A stretch of 42,140 nt of DNA from an uncultured Lachnospiraceae bacterium (GCA_910585655.1 CAJUFW010000008.1:1-42140), one strand, 5' to 3'; positions 32,478 to 40,435 are shown, counted from the first letter of the stretch. A program made the numbers and translations. The notes: generated by a model not told the origin, from the letters alone.

Positions 32478-32729
32478 TCACACCACTTCCAAAATCCCCT
32501 CCCGCACCACATCCGGGTAACGAAAGGACTCCGTCATACCATTCCTATATTGCACGCTTAGGATATGCGGGTAACGACCTGTCACGATAGCCTTTCTTTT
32601 TCGGGAAACCTTCCCAAAAGCCGTTTCCACCTCTCTCTGGTGAACGATCACCCTACGCCCTACCGTCAGCCGGAAGCAGGCTGCCCGGTAAAGTTCCTCT
32701 GTCCAGAGGGTATCACTCTCTCTTTTCAT
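32478..32729 (-). CDS. Small early protein, unknown
   Basis: 83 aa, basic, beta-rich (VGRRVIVHQREVETAFGKVSRKRKAIVTGRYPHILSVQY). Small strand-rich proteins next to phage primases are common; no function known. Overlaps its upstream neighbour by 17 bases. Confidence 0.65.
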   Translation of the reverse strand: MKRESDTLWTEELYRAACFRLTVGRRVIVHQREVETAFGKVSRKRKAIVTGRYPHILSVQYRNGMTESFRYPDVVREGILEVV

Positions 32730-32955
32730 GCTGTTTTTTCCACCTCTCCTCTATCTCCTCAATATAGGCTATAAGATGGTTTCTCGCCAGCCTCTTACAG
32801 CCTGGATACTTTGCTATAATCGCCTTTGCCTCTGCTACCAGGCTTGTCCAAAAGGCGTCCCCTTCCTCCGCATGGTAGTTTCGTTTGTAAAACTCCCAGC
32901 ACTCTGTCAGCATGTGCTGTTCTTCCGGGATGTCCTTTGCTGTGACTGCTCCCAT
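32713..32955 (-). CDS. Small helical early protein, unknown
   Basis: 80 aa, helical and charged (HMLTECWEFYKRNYHAEEGDAFWTSLVAEAKAII). Start well supported by AAAGGGGGG upstream. No motif recognised. Confidence 0.65.
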   Translation of the reverse strand: MGAVTAKDIPEEQHMLTECWEFYKRNYHAEEGDAFWTSLVAEAKAIIAKYPGCKRLARNHLIAYIEEIEERWKKQHEKRE

Positions 32956-32967
32956 CGTAGCCCCCCT

Positions 32968-34779
32968 TTACTGAAACGGGTTATCCTCCATCTCTACCTG
33001 GACAAATCCATCTGTCTTATCCCATCCATAGGAGGCATTTTTATCATCCCCCTGCCCATAGATCCGTTTTGAGCGTTCCTCATAGTCCAGGATATAGCCC
33101 TCCAACTCCAGCTTTCCAAACAAGCGATTTTTGGTGACAGTCGCCCGCCTTTTCTCTTCTGGCAAGTCGGCGCTCCGCTCATAGTTGAGAATCACTCCGG
33201 CATAGTTCGTGATATCACCGGATCCAAATACCTCATCATTGCTGTCTCGGCTCACACTGTTTTTACGCCGATGTGCTACCAGAAGAACCACTAAATCATA
33301 ACGAACCGCCAGTGTCCGCAACCCGTCTATAAATTTGCTCTGTCGGTCATAACGGTCAAACACCTGTCCTCCGTCTATCTCTATGGCAGTCATCAAGTTA
33401 TCAATCAACACTACCTGGATACCATACTGCATGACAGCCAGTTCGATGGTCTTTCGTAAATCCTCTCTCTCGTCTCCCTCAATGATTCGATTATCGTAAA
33501 TATAAGCCTTCTCCCGATACCAGTCATCAATTAGCGCCTGGTTCTGTTTGGTGATAAACCGGGACAGGCGTCCTCCCTGGTACTCCTCTGAAATGTGCTG
33601 CGGACCGGCAATCTGAAAATCCAGCCAGGACTTAAACAGATAGTTCGGCAGCTCCCCACTGTATGCCAGAACCTTTCTCTCCTGGTTGAGAGCACTTCCT
33701 ACGATCTGGCTTGCCAGGGTACTCTTCCCTTCTCCCCGTTTTCCTGCCAAGATATGTACCTGACCATAAGGCAGACCACCATACAAGAGCCTGTCTATCT
33801 GAGAAATCCCCGTTTGTAGCTTTGGCAGTCGATAAATATCCACACTATCCACATCTGCCAGTGGAATGATACGTGCGACCGGAGCTACCTCCGCCTGCTC
33901 CACGGCAACCCGAACCGCCTCTTTCCCATAGCGCTGCAAAAGCTCATTGGCATCCTTACAGCCCCGGTAATCCTCCTCTCTTACCTGCCGAATCCGATTC
34001 GGAAACCGTTTGCGGATATCTTCCAACAGCGTCATGCTGCCTTTTTCAAAATCACCAAAGACAACAATTTCCTCAAAGCTCCGCATCCAGTCCCAACAGT
34101 ACGGCACCCAGGTAAAGCCCTTTGCCCCTGATGGGACAGATACCGCATTAGAAAGCCCGGCAGCCGCTACGGAAAGACTGTCTATCTGACCTTCTGTGAC
34201 AATCAAGCGTTCCAGACCTTTACACTGCTTCATGCCAAACAGGATCGGCTTACAGTCCCGTTCGCACCACTCTTTGTTCCCATCCTTCGCCGGATCGAAA
34301 TCTGTCTTGCGGTATTTGACAAACTGCAGGATGCCCCGCTCATCGTAGAAGGGGAACACCAGGATATTGTCCCGATCCCTTTGCGTGGTAATCTCATACT
34401 GCTCGGCTATCTGCTGGCTGATTCCTCGGCTCTCCAGGTACTGTACGGCAGGAGCCTTTGGCACAATTGGGGCTTTCCCCTGCGGCAGCCGCCGGAACCG
34501 GCGCCTCGGCTGGTAATACTCGTCAATCTCCATGCCCAGGCTAAAGTCAAAATCTCTGGACAGCGTAACCATGTTTCCGCTGACCCCACAGCTGGCACGC
34601 AGGCACTTAAACTGCCCGGTTTCCAGGCTGATAGAAAAGGTTCTGGTATTCCCTTTTGTCGCCCGCGGCTTGCAGTAAGGGCAGGTTTTAAAAAACAATT
34701 CGTTCCCAGACTGCTTGACCTCGATGCCCTGGCTCCTGGCAAAGCGAAACGCATCCTCCATGTTGAATTCATACTTCAC
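32968..34779 (-). CDS. Primase-helicase (T7 gp4-like)
   Basis: 603 aa, GTG start overlapping the upstream stop as GTGA. Zinc-ribbon primase N-terminus with C33, C36, C59, C64; TOPRIM-like IVTEGQIDSLSVAAAGL; then a DnaB/RecA-type helicase with Walker A GKRGEGKST and LVLLVAHRRKNS as motif 3-like. Unwinds and primes phage replication. Follows the DnaD-like initiator, as expected in a replication module. Confidence 0.92.
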   Translation of the reverse strand: MKYEFNMEDAFRFARSQGIEVKQSGNELFFKTCPYCKPRATKGNTRTFSISLETGQFKCLRASCGVSGNMVTLSRDFDFSLGMEIDEYYQPRRRFRRLPQGKAPIVPKAPAVQYLESRGISQQIAEQYEITTQRDRDNILVFPFYDERGILQFVKYRKTDFDPAKDGNKEWCERDCKPILFGMKQCKGLERLIVTEGQIDSLSVAAAGLSNAVSVPSGAKGFTWVPYCWDWMRSFEEIVVFGDFEKGSMTLLEDIRKRFPNRIRQVREEDYRGCKDANELLQRYGKEAVRVAVEQAEVAPVARIIPLADVDSVDIYRLPKLQTGISQIDRLLYGGLPYGQVHILAGKRGEGKSTLASQIVGSALNQERKVLAYSGELPNYLFKSWLDFQIAGPQHISEEYQGGRLSRFITKQNQALIDDWYREKAYIYDNRIIEGDEREDLRKTIELAVMQYGIQVVLIDNLMTAIEIDGGQVFDRYDRQSKFIDGLRTLAVRYDLVVLLVAHRRKNSVSRDSNDEVFGSGDITNYAGVILNYERSADLPEEKRRATVTKNRLFGKLELEGYILDYEERSKRIYGQGDDKNASYGWDKTDGFVQVEMEDNPFQ

Positions 34780-35657
34780 CAGTCATCACCTACCAGCTCC
34801 TCTCCCGGTTCTTCTGACTCCGGTTCTCCCGCTTTCTGCAGTTTCCACGCTTCTGGTGATTCTCCTGCTTCCAGTGGTTCCCCTGCTTCCCATGCTTCCG
34901 GTGTCCGGACAGACCTCACCTGTCCCGGATGGGACTTCGCCCACTCGGCGTCCAAGTAATCCACATATCCAGAAGTAAAAAACGTACTACCATTCTGCAT
35001 CTGTTTCCAGCTTGAATCTTTTTCCCACTCCTGCTTATATCTGCCTATTGCTCTGACCATTTCTTCATAGCCCACTTTAAAAAGGCGCTGCCTGGCAGCC
35101 ATAGAGACCTTCCCTTTTCCCTTTTTGCTGGGATAGAGTTTCCACAGGAGTTCAAAAAGTTCCTCGACCGCTGTGTTGCACAATATAGTTTTATTACTTT
35201 CTTTCTTTTCTTTCTTTTCTTCTATTGTTGTTAGTTGCTTGTTGACTGCTTGTTGGCTGTTTGTTACTTGCGTGTTACTTCCCTGTTGGCTGCCTGTTAC
35301 TTCCTTGTTACTTGCCTGTTGGCTATCTGTTAGCTGCCTGTTACTTCCTTGATATTCGTCATACTTCACCACAGTAAATATGCTGTATTTTGCGTGTGGT
35401 TTGCTTGTTATCTCGCCGGTTACTTTTAAGTGTGAAAGCGCCGTCCTTACCTCCTGCATACTAAGGCTTGTTTCGCCTGACAGCTTCTGCAGGGAAGAGA
35501 CAAATGATCCGCGGGGGACTTCTTCCCCCTGGAACCTTCCATCTTTCCAGTTTGCCTTGAGAAGCATATGCAGAAACAGTGCTTTGGTATTGGTATCTGT
35601 GTACCATTCCCAGTCCAGAAGCTTCCGGCTAATCTTGATATACGTGTTATCCTCCAT
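34776..35657 (-). CDS. Replication initiator/DnaD-like protein
   Basis: 293 aa from the ATG at 35657 (ATG at 35705 also possible). N-terminal winged-helix domain (YIKISRKLLDWEWYTDTNTKALFLHMLLKANWKDGRFQG, SLSMQEVRTALSHLKVTGEITSKP) is that of phage replication proteins. A Ser/Asn/Gln-rich linker of imperfect repeats (residues about 125-165) follows, then a C-terminal DnaD-like part (FKVGYEEMVRAIGRYKQEW) and a low-complexity Pro/Glu end. Loads the primase-helicase encoded next. Confidence 0.8.
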   Translation of the reverse strand: MEDNTYIKISRKLLDWEWYTDTNTKALFLHMLLKANWKDGRFQGEEVPRGSFVSSLQKLSGETSLSMQEVRTALSHLKVTGEITSKPHAKYSIFTVVKYDEYQGSNRQLTDSQQASNKEVTGSQQGSNTQVTNSQQAVNKQLTTIEEKKEKKESNKTILCNTAVEELFELLWKLYPSKKGKGKVSMAARQRLFKVGYEEMVRAIGRYKQEWEKDSSWKQMQNGSTFFTSGYVDYLDAEWAKSHPGQVRSVRTPEAWEAGEPLEAGESPEAWKLQKAGEPESEEPGEELVGDDW

Positions 35658-35716
35658 TTCTTCTGATATCCTTCCCTGTCTGTCCCACGATGGTTCATGG
35701 TTCAACGAACTGTCCT

Positions 35717-35750
35717 TTCCCGGCTGGCTATGGAACCTGCCAGCCGGGAA
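35717..35750. repeat. Inverted repeat between the NinB-like and initiator genes
   Basis: TTCCCGGCTGGC (35717-35728) pairs with GCCAGCCGGGAA (35739-35750), loop of 10. No T-run on the minus strand, so it is more likely an RNA processing or stability element than a terminator. Confidence 0.55.
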
Positions 35751-35807
35751 AAGGTCTATGTGATATGATATGCTTGGTGCCTGTTATAAATAGTTCTCCT
35801 AGATGGC

Positions 35808-36350
35808 TCATGGTTGGTATCCCTCCATCATCCGCTTTAGTTCCTCTGGCGGAAGCGTTTCAATTCCCAGCTCCTTACACTCACTTACTATCCCATCTAT
35901 CAAGCGGGACATTTCTGCCGTATTGTACTCGCTGCTTCCCTTTATCTGGTAGTACCACCGGAACAGGGAGTCTCCTTTCGACAGCGTTTTCTGGGTGGGT
36001 TTCAGATGGGGATAGGAAAACTCCAGATAGTCAATTTCGTCCCGGATACAGAATGGAATGAGCCTTCCGTCCTCCATCCGATCCAGTTCTCCATAACGGT
36101 CTAACATCGTATTATGGATCCGGTTCCGGCTGCCGCCTACAAACTTCTGGATTTTCCCCACTAACAGCCAGTAATAGGCGTTCGCGTCCAGACTTCTCTT
36201 TTCCCTGTGCTTCTTTAATTCTGCATCCAAGAAACCCTTTTGCAGCAGTTCCTCCGCCTTTTTTACACTTAATTCCGGCATTTCCAACGTCAAGGTCAGT
36301 TTCCCTTCCAGAGTTCTTCCAATCCCTGCTACCTTACATTTCAAATTCAC
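35808..36350 (-). CDS. NinB-like recombination protein
   Basis: 180 aa, GTG start overlapping the Erf stop as GTGA. N-terminal part GIGRTLEGKLTLTLEMP, central RSLDANAYYWLLVGKIQKF and C-terminal FRWYYQIKGSSEYNTAEMSRLIDG are typical of the Clostridia NinB-like proteins that accompany Erf. Probably acts in recombination-dependent replication. Confidence 0.7.
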   Translation of the reverse strand: MNLKCKVAGIGRTLEGKLTLTLEMPELSVKKAEELLQKGFLDAELKKHREKRSLDANAYYWLLVGKIQKFVGGSRNRIHNTMLDRYGELDRMEDGRLIPFCIRDEIDYLEFSYPHLKPTQKTLSKGDSLFRWYYQIKGSSEYNTAEMSRLIDGIVSECKELGIETLPPEELKRMMEGYQP

Positions 36351-36973
36351 CTGGAACCCCCCTTATCCGGAACCTGGCTCCGCATTTTTGCAATGCAGTC
36401 CGCGAGCTGTTCTTCGGAAAGGCTGTCAATGGTATCTACTTTATATTTCCTACATACCGAAGCATTCGTATAACCCGTCCGCTTTAATTCTGCCTCCAGC
36501 TCTTTCATCTTCTTTCCCCTTACGGGATGTTCCGTTCTCTTGTTTTGTTCTGGCGTAGTAGCATCCGGATCGTCCATCAAACTTTCCGTCGGGATACAAA
36601 AGGTTTGGAAGCAGGCGTATTTAAAGGCTACCGCCATTGCCTTATTGGTTGCCTTATCCCCGCTGTCCATTCCTTCCCCTACCACTACCGCCTCTACAAA
36701 GGACCCATCTGTTGCAAAAAACTTATACCGGATCCGGCATACCGAATAAATCAGTATCGATCCGCTTTTTGTCGTTCGCTCTTCCCGGTTCTGCTCCAGC
36801 ACCTCCGGGATACAAAAAATCTTATGTTTAATCATAGCCGGATTCAGGGCATTCATCACGTCGTCAATACTGCGATACCGATACCCTTGCTGCTTATTCG
36901 TGCTATCCTTTCCCACGACGCCGATATCCTGCATCACGCCGCAGATAGCTGGGTAAATCATCGCTTCCGCCAT
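36347..36973 (-). CDS. erf: Erf-family single-strand annealing protein
   Basis: 208 aa. Motifs KQQGYRYRSIDDVMNAL, SGSILIYSVCRIRY and DSGDKATNKAMAVAFKYACFQTFCIPT identify the ERF superfamily, ring-forming proteins that pair single strands during phage recombination. The C-terminus has a small helical extension. AGGAGG lies eight bases before the ATG. Confidence 0.9.
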   Translation of the reverse strand: MAEAMIYPAICGVMQDIGVVGKDSTNKQQGYRYRSIDDVMNALNPAMIKHKIFCIPEVLEQNREERTTKSGSILIYSVCRIRYKFFATDGSFVEAVVVGEGMDSGDKATNKAMAVAFKYACFQTFCIPTESLMDDPDATTPEQNKRTEHPVRGKKMKELEAELKRTGYTNASVCRKYKVDTIDSLSEEQLADCIAKMRSQVPDKGGSR

Positions 36974-37238
36974 AAATCATTCCTCCTTTGCCTGCACCAC
37001 TTCTATTCCTTTGTAAAAAAAAGAAATAAAATTTACAGCCTGTCCCCTGCCGTTCCTGTAAGTTCTCTCCCAACGCTTCCGCCAAACACTCAATCCCGCT
37101 ATAAATGGATAAGGAATCCGCAAATACAATCGCCTCTACCTTCTTGTCCAGAACGGCAATCTCCTTCCTACGCTTCTGCGTTTCAATCAGCTCATCCAAC
37201 CAGATGGCAGCGGTCTTCCTTGCTAAAACTTCTTCCAT
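36903..37238 (-). CDS. Small early protein with a probable single-base frameshift at T8
   Basis: Read straight, 111 aa, overlapping erf by 70 bases, with a low-quality end after residue 71. If one T is removed from the 8-T run (37015-37022 as As on the plus strand), the frame instead ends ...YKGIEVVQAKEE-stop at 36977, four bases before the erf start, which fits the tight operon. N-terminus is helical (LARKTAAIWLDELIETQKRRKEI). Either a sequencing error in the homopolymer, a mutation, or slippage; function unknown. Confidence 0.65.
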   Translation of the reverse strand: MEEVLARKTAAIWLDELIETQKRRKEIAVLDKKVEAIVFADSLSIYSGIECLAEALGENLQERQGTGCKFYFFFLQRNRSGAGKGGMIYGGSDDLPSYLRRDAGYRRRGKG

Positions 37239-37272
37239 AACTGCTCCTCCTGTCTTTTTCTATCGTTCTTTC

Positions 37273-37773
37273 CTATTTCCCATGCTGCCGCTCCAAGCGC
37301 TCTGACAACTCCAATATCTCCCTGGCATAGCTGGAAAGCTCTCCTCGTCCTTCCAGCACGTCCCACACACGAGAATCTCCGTTATACACCATCAGCACAA
37401 TTCCTGCGTCATGGTAGTCCCGAAATAGCTCTTGAAGATAATCTGCTGCCACCTCCATGTTTTGCGCCGGATCGGTTAAATCGCTCACACCCAGCTTGTC
37501 CATCCTGTCCACATGCCAACGCTTGGATACCTGCATGATTCCGATACAGCTTCCATTTCTCGCTTCTGCCTGAAACCGGCTTTCTCTCCAGCAAATTGCC
37601 TGGAGCAGCTCCGGGCAGATATCATATGCTTGTCCTATCTGTTCCGATAGTTCTATCACATGCGTTGGCACTTCTACAGTCTCTCCTGCCCGAACCGGCT
37701 GCGACGCATACAGCAAAACCGCTGTCACCGCAGTAGCCAGCATGGGCATGACATAGCTTCCTATCTTCCGCAT
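37273..37773 (-). CDS. Exported SLT-type lytic transglycosylase-like protein
   Basis: 166 aa. Signal peptide (MRKIGSYVMPMLATAVTAVLLY, cleavage near ARA/G at residue 29). SLT domain with catalytic E64 in ICWRESRF, GSCIGIMQVS and the NMEVAADYLQELF helix, plus VYNGDSRVW. Should cut peptidoglycan outside the membrane. Sitting in the early operon rather than near the lysis genes is unusual; it may remodel the wall for the infected cell or belong to a transferred block. Confidence 0.85.
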   Translation of the reverse strand: MRKIGSYVMPMLATAVTAVLLYASQPVRAGETVEVPTHVIELSEQIGQAYDICPELLQAICWRESRFQAEARNGSCIGIMQVSKRWHVDRMDKLGVSDLTDPAQNMEVAADYLQELFRDYHDAGIVLMVYNGDSRVWDVLEGRGELSSYAREILELSERLERQHGK

Positions 37774-37937
37774 GATACCCTCCTTAGCTCCATCTGTCCG
37801 TCCTTATCAGAGCAGAACCGTCGTTCTAACTCCTGACGATTCCGCTCGGCTTCCTTCTGGCAGGTACATTTTTCCCCATAATCCAGATGCCCGCCGCAGT
37901 ATGGACAGGTGTGGTATGGTTTTCTTTTCCGATCCAT
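37761..37937 (-). CDS. Small zinc-ribbon protein
   Basis: 58 aa from the ATG at 37937 (GGAGG upstream). CPYCGGHLDYGEKCTC zinc-ribbon-like motif, then a charged helix. Overlaps the transglycosylase gene by 13 bases. Function unknown. Confidence 0.65.
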   Translation of the reverse strand: MDRKRKPYHTCPYCGGHLDYGEKCTCQKEAERNRQELERRFCSDKDGQMELRRVSCGR

Positions 37938-37989
37938 TTGACTTTCCTCCATTTTTCTGATATGGTAGTGGTAGTGTATAGTTCAAGCA

Positions 37990-38175
37990 CTACCTTGTCC
38001 CCGCCGGAGTTGCCGCTCCTACGGGGACGCTTTCTTTTTCCGATCTGGCTACCGGAACGTATCCCAGTGTCGTTAATCCCTGGTGATTAAGCTTCCGCAC
38101 AATATCTGGATGTTCCTCTGGAATAAACGGCTCGGAAGGTCCGTTGCCAATCCGAAGCATATAGCTAATCTTCAT
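37990..38175 (-). CDS. Small early protein, unknown
   Basis: 61 aa, AGGAGG upstream of the ATG. The segment FIPEEHPDIVRKLNHQGLTTLGYV is seen in small proteins at the same place in other Clostridia phages; no function assigned. Confidence 0.6.
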   Translation of the reverse strand: MKISYMLRIGNGPSEPFIPEEHPDIVRKLNHQGLTTLGYVPVARSEKESVPVGAATPAGTR

Positions 38176-38233
38176 AAAAAAACACCTCCTGTTTCTTCAT
38201 CATATGCCTTTCTAGTTGTCCGACTTGACAGGT

Positions 38234-38356
38234 TCATCCCTCATCTTTGCCACTGTCAATGAACCCTACTACCTTTCCAGCGGCAATAAGGACTGCCTGC
38301 CCCTTCTTATCATACATGTCCAGGCAATCTTGGATCGTAATTACATCTGGATTCAC
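38234..38356 (-). CDS. Very small early protein (40 aa)
   Basis: 40 aa from a GTG at 38356 with GGAG six bases upstream. Encodes NPDVITIQDCLDMYDKKGQ followed by a hydrophobic strand (AVLIAAGKVVGFI). Fits the gap between the 70-aa gene and the next early gene. Similar tiny genes occur at this place in related phages, to my knowledge. Confidence 0.55.
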   Translation of the reverse strand: MNPDVITIQDCLDMYDKKGQAVLIAAGKVVGFIDSGKDEG

Positions 38357-38385
38357 GTATATCTCTCCTTTTTCAAATATTGCCA

Positions 38386-38598
38386 TCACCCTTCCCTTGC
38401 CAATGCAAATGCTTCCTCTGTCAACGCTTCCATATGCTCCATATGGTCATGTGCCATACAAAACACGATATGGAGCGCCCCTTCAAACTCCTGGTAGCCA
38501 TCAGGGCTATTGTAAATGGCGTCATAGGTTGCCAAAGCTACGCTCCGCAAACTCTTTGCCTCAAAGGCTGCGTCTTCAATCTTCATTGCCAAATTCAT
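38386..38598 (-). CDS. 70-aa early protein, copy 1
   Basis: First gene leftward of the main early promoter. Pattern: IEDAAxEAxxLRSVALATYDAIYN, YQEFEGALHIVF, then AHDHMEHMEALTEEAFALAREG. Helical, no domain recognised. Nearly the same protein is encoded at 39397, 40187 and 40952. This copy differs most at the ends (AFEAKS; SPDG; VFCMA). Confidence 0.8.
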   Translation of the reverse strand: MNLAMKIEDAAFEAKSLRSVALATYDAIYNSPDGYQEFEGALHIVFCMAHDHMEHMEALTEEAFALAREG

Positions 38599-38647
38599 TT
38601 GCGTTCCCTCCTTTTATATGGTAAAATATAATAGAACTCAAATTTTG

Positions 38648-38728
38648 CGGCATATATGCCGTGTTTGATTTTATTATAACAATATTTTTACCATTGTCAA
38701 GACTTTTTACGGCATATATGCCGTAAAA
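38648..38728. promoter_or_regulatory. Divergent control region A: early promoter with two CGGCATATATGCCG operators
   Basis: Operator 1 at 38648-38661, operator 2 at 38710-38723 (part of a longer palindrome, 38705-38728), 62 bp apart. Leftward promoter on the minus strand: -35 TTGACA (38700-38695), 16-bp spacer, -10 TATAAT (38678-38673), lying between the two operators. It drives the 70-aa gene and likely the whole early operon. Rightward start of the regulator at 38747 is just beyond operator 2. A bound regulator at both sites would switch the promoter. Confidence 0.85.
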
Positions 38729-38746
38729 TTATTTGGAGGTTATAGT

Positions 38747-39217
38747 ATGGAATTCCACAACCGCTTAAAGTTAATGCGTAAACGTTTCAAAGCCACTCAG
38801 CAAAACCTTGCTAATTACCTAAACATCAACCTACGCACTTACCAAAGATATGAAGCTGGCACTATAGAACCGCCTTTATCCACAGCAGCCTCTATTGCGA
38901 AATACTTTGATGTGCCAATAGACTGCTTAACCGGCAACGGTTTTTTTTCCAATTGGGAAGAAATTCTTACACATAGAGACTCTATTTTACAAAATACAAA
39001 GAAACTATTTCCTTCCCTTTCGGAATACCTAAACTTATCGGATCTATCCGAAAGCCAGTTAGCCCATCTCCTTCCTGCTCTTTTTGAAAAAATTACTTTT
39101 GAAAATGATACATGCTATATTCACGTCCATCTTCTTATTTCTTCGCTGGTGACTCCATCTGCCGAAGCTGGCGCTGAGGAATCCCAAACAGATCTTCCAA
39201 GGCATCCCATACCCTGA
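38747..39217 (+). CDS. cI-like HTH regulator A
   Basis: 156 aa, GGAGG before the ATG. N-terminal XRE-type HTH (MRKRFKATQQNLANYLNINL, LRTYQRYEAG), then a C-terminal half with no S24 peptidase motif (no Ser-Lys pair visible); probably helical. Rightward product of control region A and the closest to a lytic/lysogenic repressor in the window. Its 3' end overlaps the gene for the minus-strand regulator a by 83 bases. Confidence 0.8.
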   Translation: MEFHNRLKLMRKRFKATQQNLANYLNINLRTYQRYEAGTIEPPLSTAASIAKYFDVPIDCLTGNGFFSNWEEILTHRDSILQNTKKLFPSLSEYLNLSDLSESQLAHLLPALFEKITFENDTCYIHVHLLISSLVTPSAEAGAEESQTDLPRHPIP

Positions 39218-39341
39218 TACTCCCTGGTGTTTCTCCTGCCTCTATCCGTTGGTAAGTACGCAAATCAATCTCTAAATGCTCTGCCATTTCCCGCTGTCTC
39301 AAGCCCGCCCTCCGGCGGGCCTCTTTCAGATTCTTTCTCAC
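39135..39341 (-). CDS. Small XRE-type HTH regulator a (Cro-like)
   Basis: 68 aa, GTG start with AAGGAG upstream. HTH QREMAEHLEIDLRTYQRIEAG, then VWDALEDLFGIPQRQLRQ. It is the second gene of the leftward operon from region B, after 70-aa copy 2. Nine of ten residues of LRTYQRxEAG match regulator A, with which it converges. Hairpin GCCCGCC/GGCGGGC lies in codons 7-12. Confidence 0.8.
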   Translation of the reverse strand: MRKNLKEARRRAGLRQREMAEHLEIDLRTYQRIEAGETPGSIRVWDALEDLFGIPQRQLRQMESPAKK

Positions 39342-39600
39342 AGCTTTCTCTCCTTTCTGTTGCGACGTCGCAACTACTTAGTGTCAACTGTCTCCATCAT
39401 CCTTCCCTTGCCAATGCAAACGCTTCCTCTGTCAACGCTTCCATATGCTCCATATGGTCATGTGCCATGTTGAACACTATATGAAGCGCCCCTTCAAACT
39501 CCTGGTAGCTATCAACCCCATTGTAAATGGCGTCATAAGTTGCCAGGGCTACGCTCCGCAGATTCCTTGCCTCAATGGCGGCATCTTCAATCCTCATCGC
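39342..39600. repeat. 259-bp direct repeat, copy 1
   Basis: Identical base for base to 40132-40390 (offset 790) as far as I could compare. Holds the start region of the small HTH gene, the palindrome and all but the first codons of the 70-aa gene. Shows recent duplication or gene conversion. Confidence 0.85.
39359..39374. repeat. Palindrome GTTGCGACGTCGCAAC, module a
   Basis: Between the 70-aa gene 39397-39609 and HTH a, upstream of its ribosome site. Same spacing in all three HTH modules. Confidence 0.8.
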
Positions 39601-39609
39601 CAAATTCAT
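39397..39609 (-). CDS. 70-aa early protein, copy 2
   Basis: Nearly identical to copy 3 (40187-40399) over its whole length. First gene leftward of control region B; followed by the palindrome and HTH a. AGGAGG at eight bases before the ATG. Confidence 0.8.
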   Translation of the reverse strand: MNLAMRIEDAAIEARNLRSVALATYDAIYNGVDSYQEFEGALHIVFNMAHDHMEHMEALTEEAFALAREG

Positions 39610-39670
39610 TTGCGTTCCCTCCTATTTGTGTGGTAAAATAAGTTGTTATTATACTCTCATTTTAACCAGA

Positions 39671-39722
39671 CACGTCATTTTGTTCGTGCTTATATATTAT
39701 CACGTCATTTTGTTCGTGTCAA
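39671..39722. promoter_or_regulatory. Divergent control region B: promoter with two CACGTCATTTTGTTCGTG operators
   Basis: Operators at 39671-39688 and 39701-39718, 30 bp apart (about three turns), half-sites CACG/CGTG. Leftward promoter: -35 TTGACA (39722-39717), 17-bp spacer, -10 TAATAT (39699-39694). Operator 2 fills the spacer, so a bound regulator should block RNA polymerase. Confidence 0.8.
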
Positions 39723-39740
39723 TACTTTTAGGAGGTATTT

Positions 39741-40007
39741 ATGCAATTTCACGAAAAGCTTAAAAATTTACGTATTTCAAAAGGATTGACGCAACATTTT
39801 ATAGCAGTACAGCTACAAATAAACGACCGTTCCTATCAAAATTATGAATATGGAACTCGTGAGCCTGATATCAAATCTTTGATAATTCTTTCTGCTATTT
39901 TGGAGGTTTCTCTTGATGAACTGCTTTGTCGGAAGGATTATTTAGATTCTCTCGCAATATCCTCTGGTGAATCTCAAATAAATCCTCCAACATATCCCAC
40001 AGCGTAA
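39741..40007 (+). CDS. HTH regulator B
   Basis: 88 aa, AGGAGG upstream. HTH LTQHFIAVQLQINDRSYQNYEYG, then LEVSLDELLCRKDYL. Rightward product of region B. Overlaps the convergent HTH b by 113 bases at its 3' end. Confidence 0.8.
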   Translation: MQFHEKLKNLRISKGLTQHFIAVQLQINDRSYQNYEYGTREPDIKSLIILSAILEVSLDELLCRKDYLDSLAISSGESQINPPTYPTA

Positions 40008-40131
40008 AGTCACCTGTGCGCTGTCCAGCTTCGATATGTTGATAATATCGTTCATGTATCCCTAAATACTCTGCTACCTGCTTTTGTGTCAAGCCCGCCC
40101 TCTGGCGGGCTTCTTTCAGATTCTTTCGCAT
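39895..40131 (-). CDS. Small XRE-type HTH regulator b (Cro-like)
   Basis: 78 aa. HTH QKQVAEYLGIHERYYQHIEAG, LWDMLEDLFEIHQRILR. Second gene of the leftward operon of region C. Its recognition segment ERYYQHIE is similar to DRSYQNYE of the convergent regulator B. Confidence 0.8.
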   Translation of the reverse strand: MRKNLKEARQRAGLTQKQVAEYLGIHERYYQHIEAGQRTGDFTLWDMLEDLFEIHQRILRENLNNPSDKAVHQEKPPK

Positions 40132-40390
40132 AGCTTTCTCTCCTTTCTGTTGCGACGTCGCAACTACTTAGTGTCAACTGTCTCCATCATCCTTCCCTTG
40201 CCAATGCAAACGCTTCCTCTGTCAACGCTTCCATATGCTCCATATGGTCATGTGCCATGTTGAACACTATATGAAGCGCCCCTTCAAACTCCTGGTAGCT
40301 ATCAACCCCATTGTAAATGGCGTCATAAGTTGCCAGGGCTACGCTCCGCAGATTCCTTGCCTCAATGGCGGCATCTTCAATCCTCATCGC
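40132..40390. repeat. 259-bp direct repeat, copy 2
   Basis: Identical partner of 39342-39600. Confidence 0.85.
40149..40164. repeat. Palindrome GTTGCGACGTCGCAAC, module b
   Basis: Same position relative to HTH b as in module a. Confidence 0.8.
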
Positions 40391-40399
40391 TAGTTCCAT
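40187..40399 (-). CDS. 70-aa early protein, copy 3
   Basis: First gene of the leftward operon of region C. Only the first few codons differ from copy 2. Confidence 0.8.
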   Translation of the reverse strand: MELAMRIEDAAIEARNLRSVALATYDAIYNGVDSYQEFEGALHIVFNMAHDHMEHMEALTEEAFALAREG

Positions 40400-40435
40400 T
40401 TGCGTTCCCTCCTTTTATATTGTCGCTTTTTAATG

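Noticed and set aside
36527..37240. 237-codon plus-strand frame opposite the Erf gene
   Set aside because: It covers erf and the frameshifted gene on the other strand, no start signal and odd composition.
37990..38040. Plus-strand hairpin (GTCCCC/GGGGAC) followed by a T-rich stretch
   Set aside because: It falls in the coding region of the 61-aa gene and no plus-strand gene ends there; probably chance.
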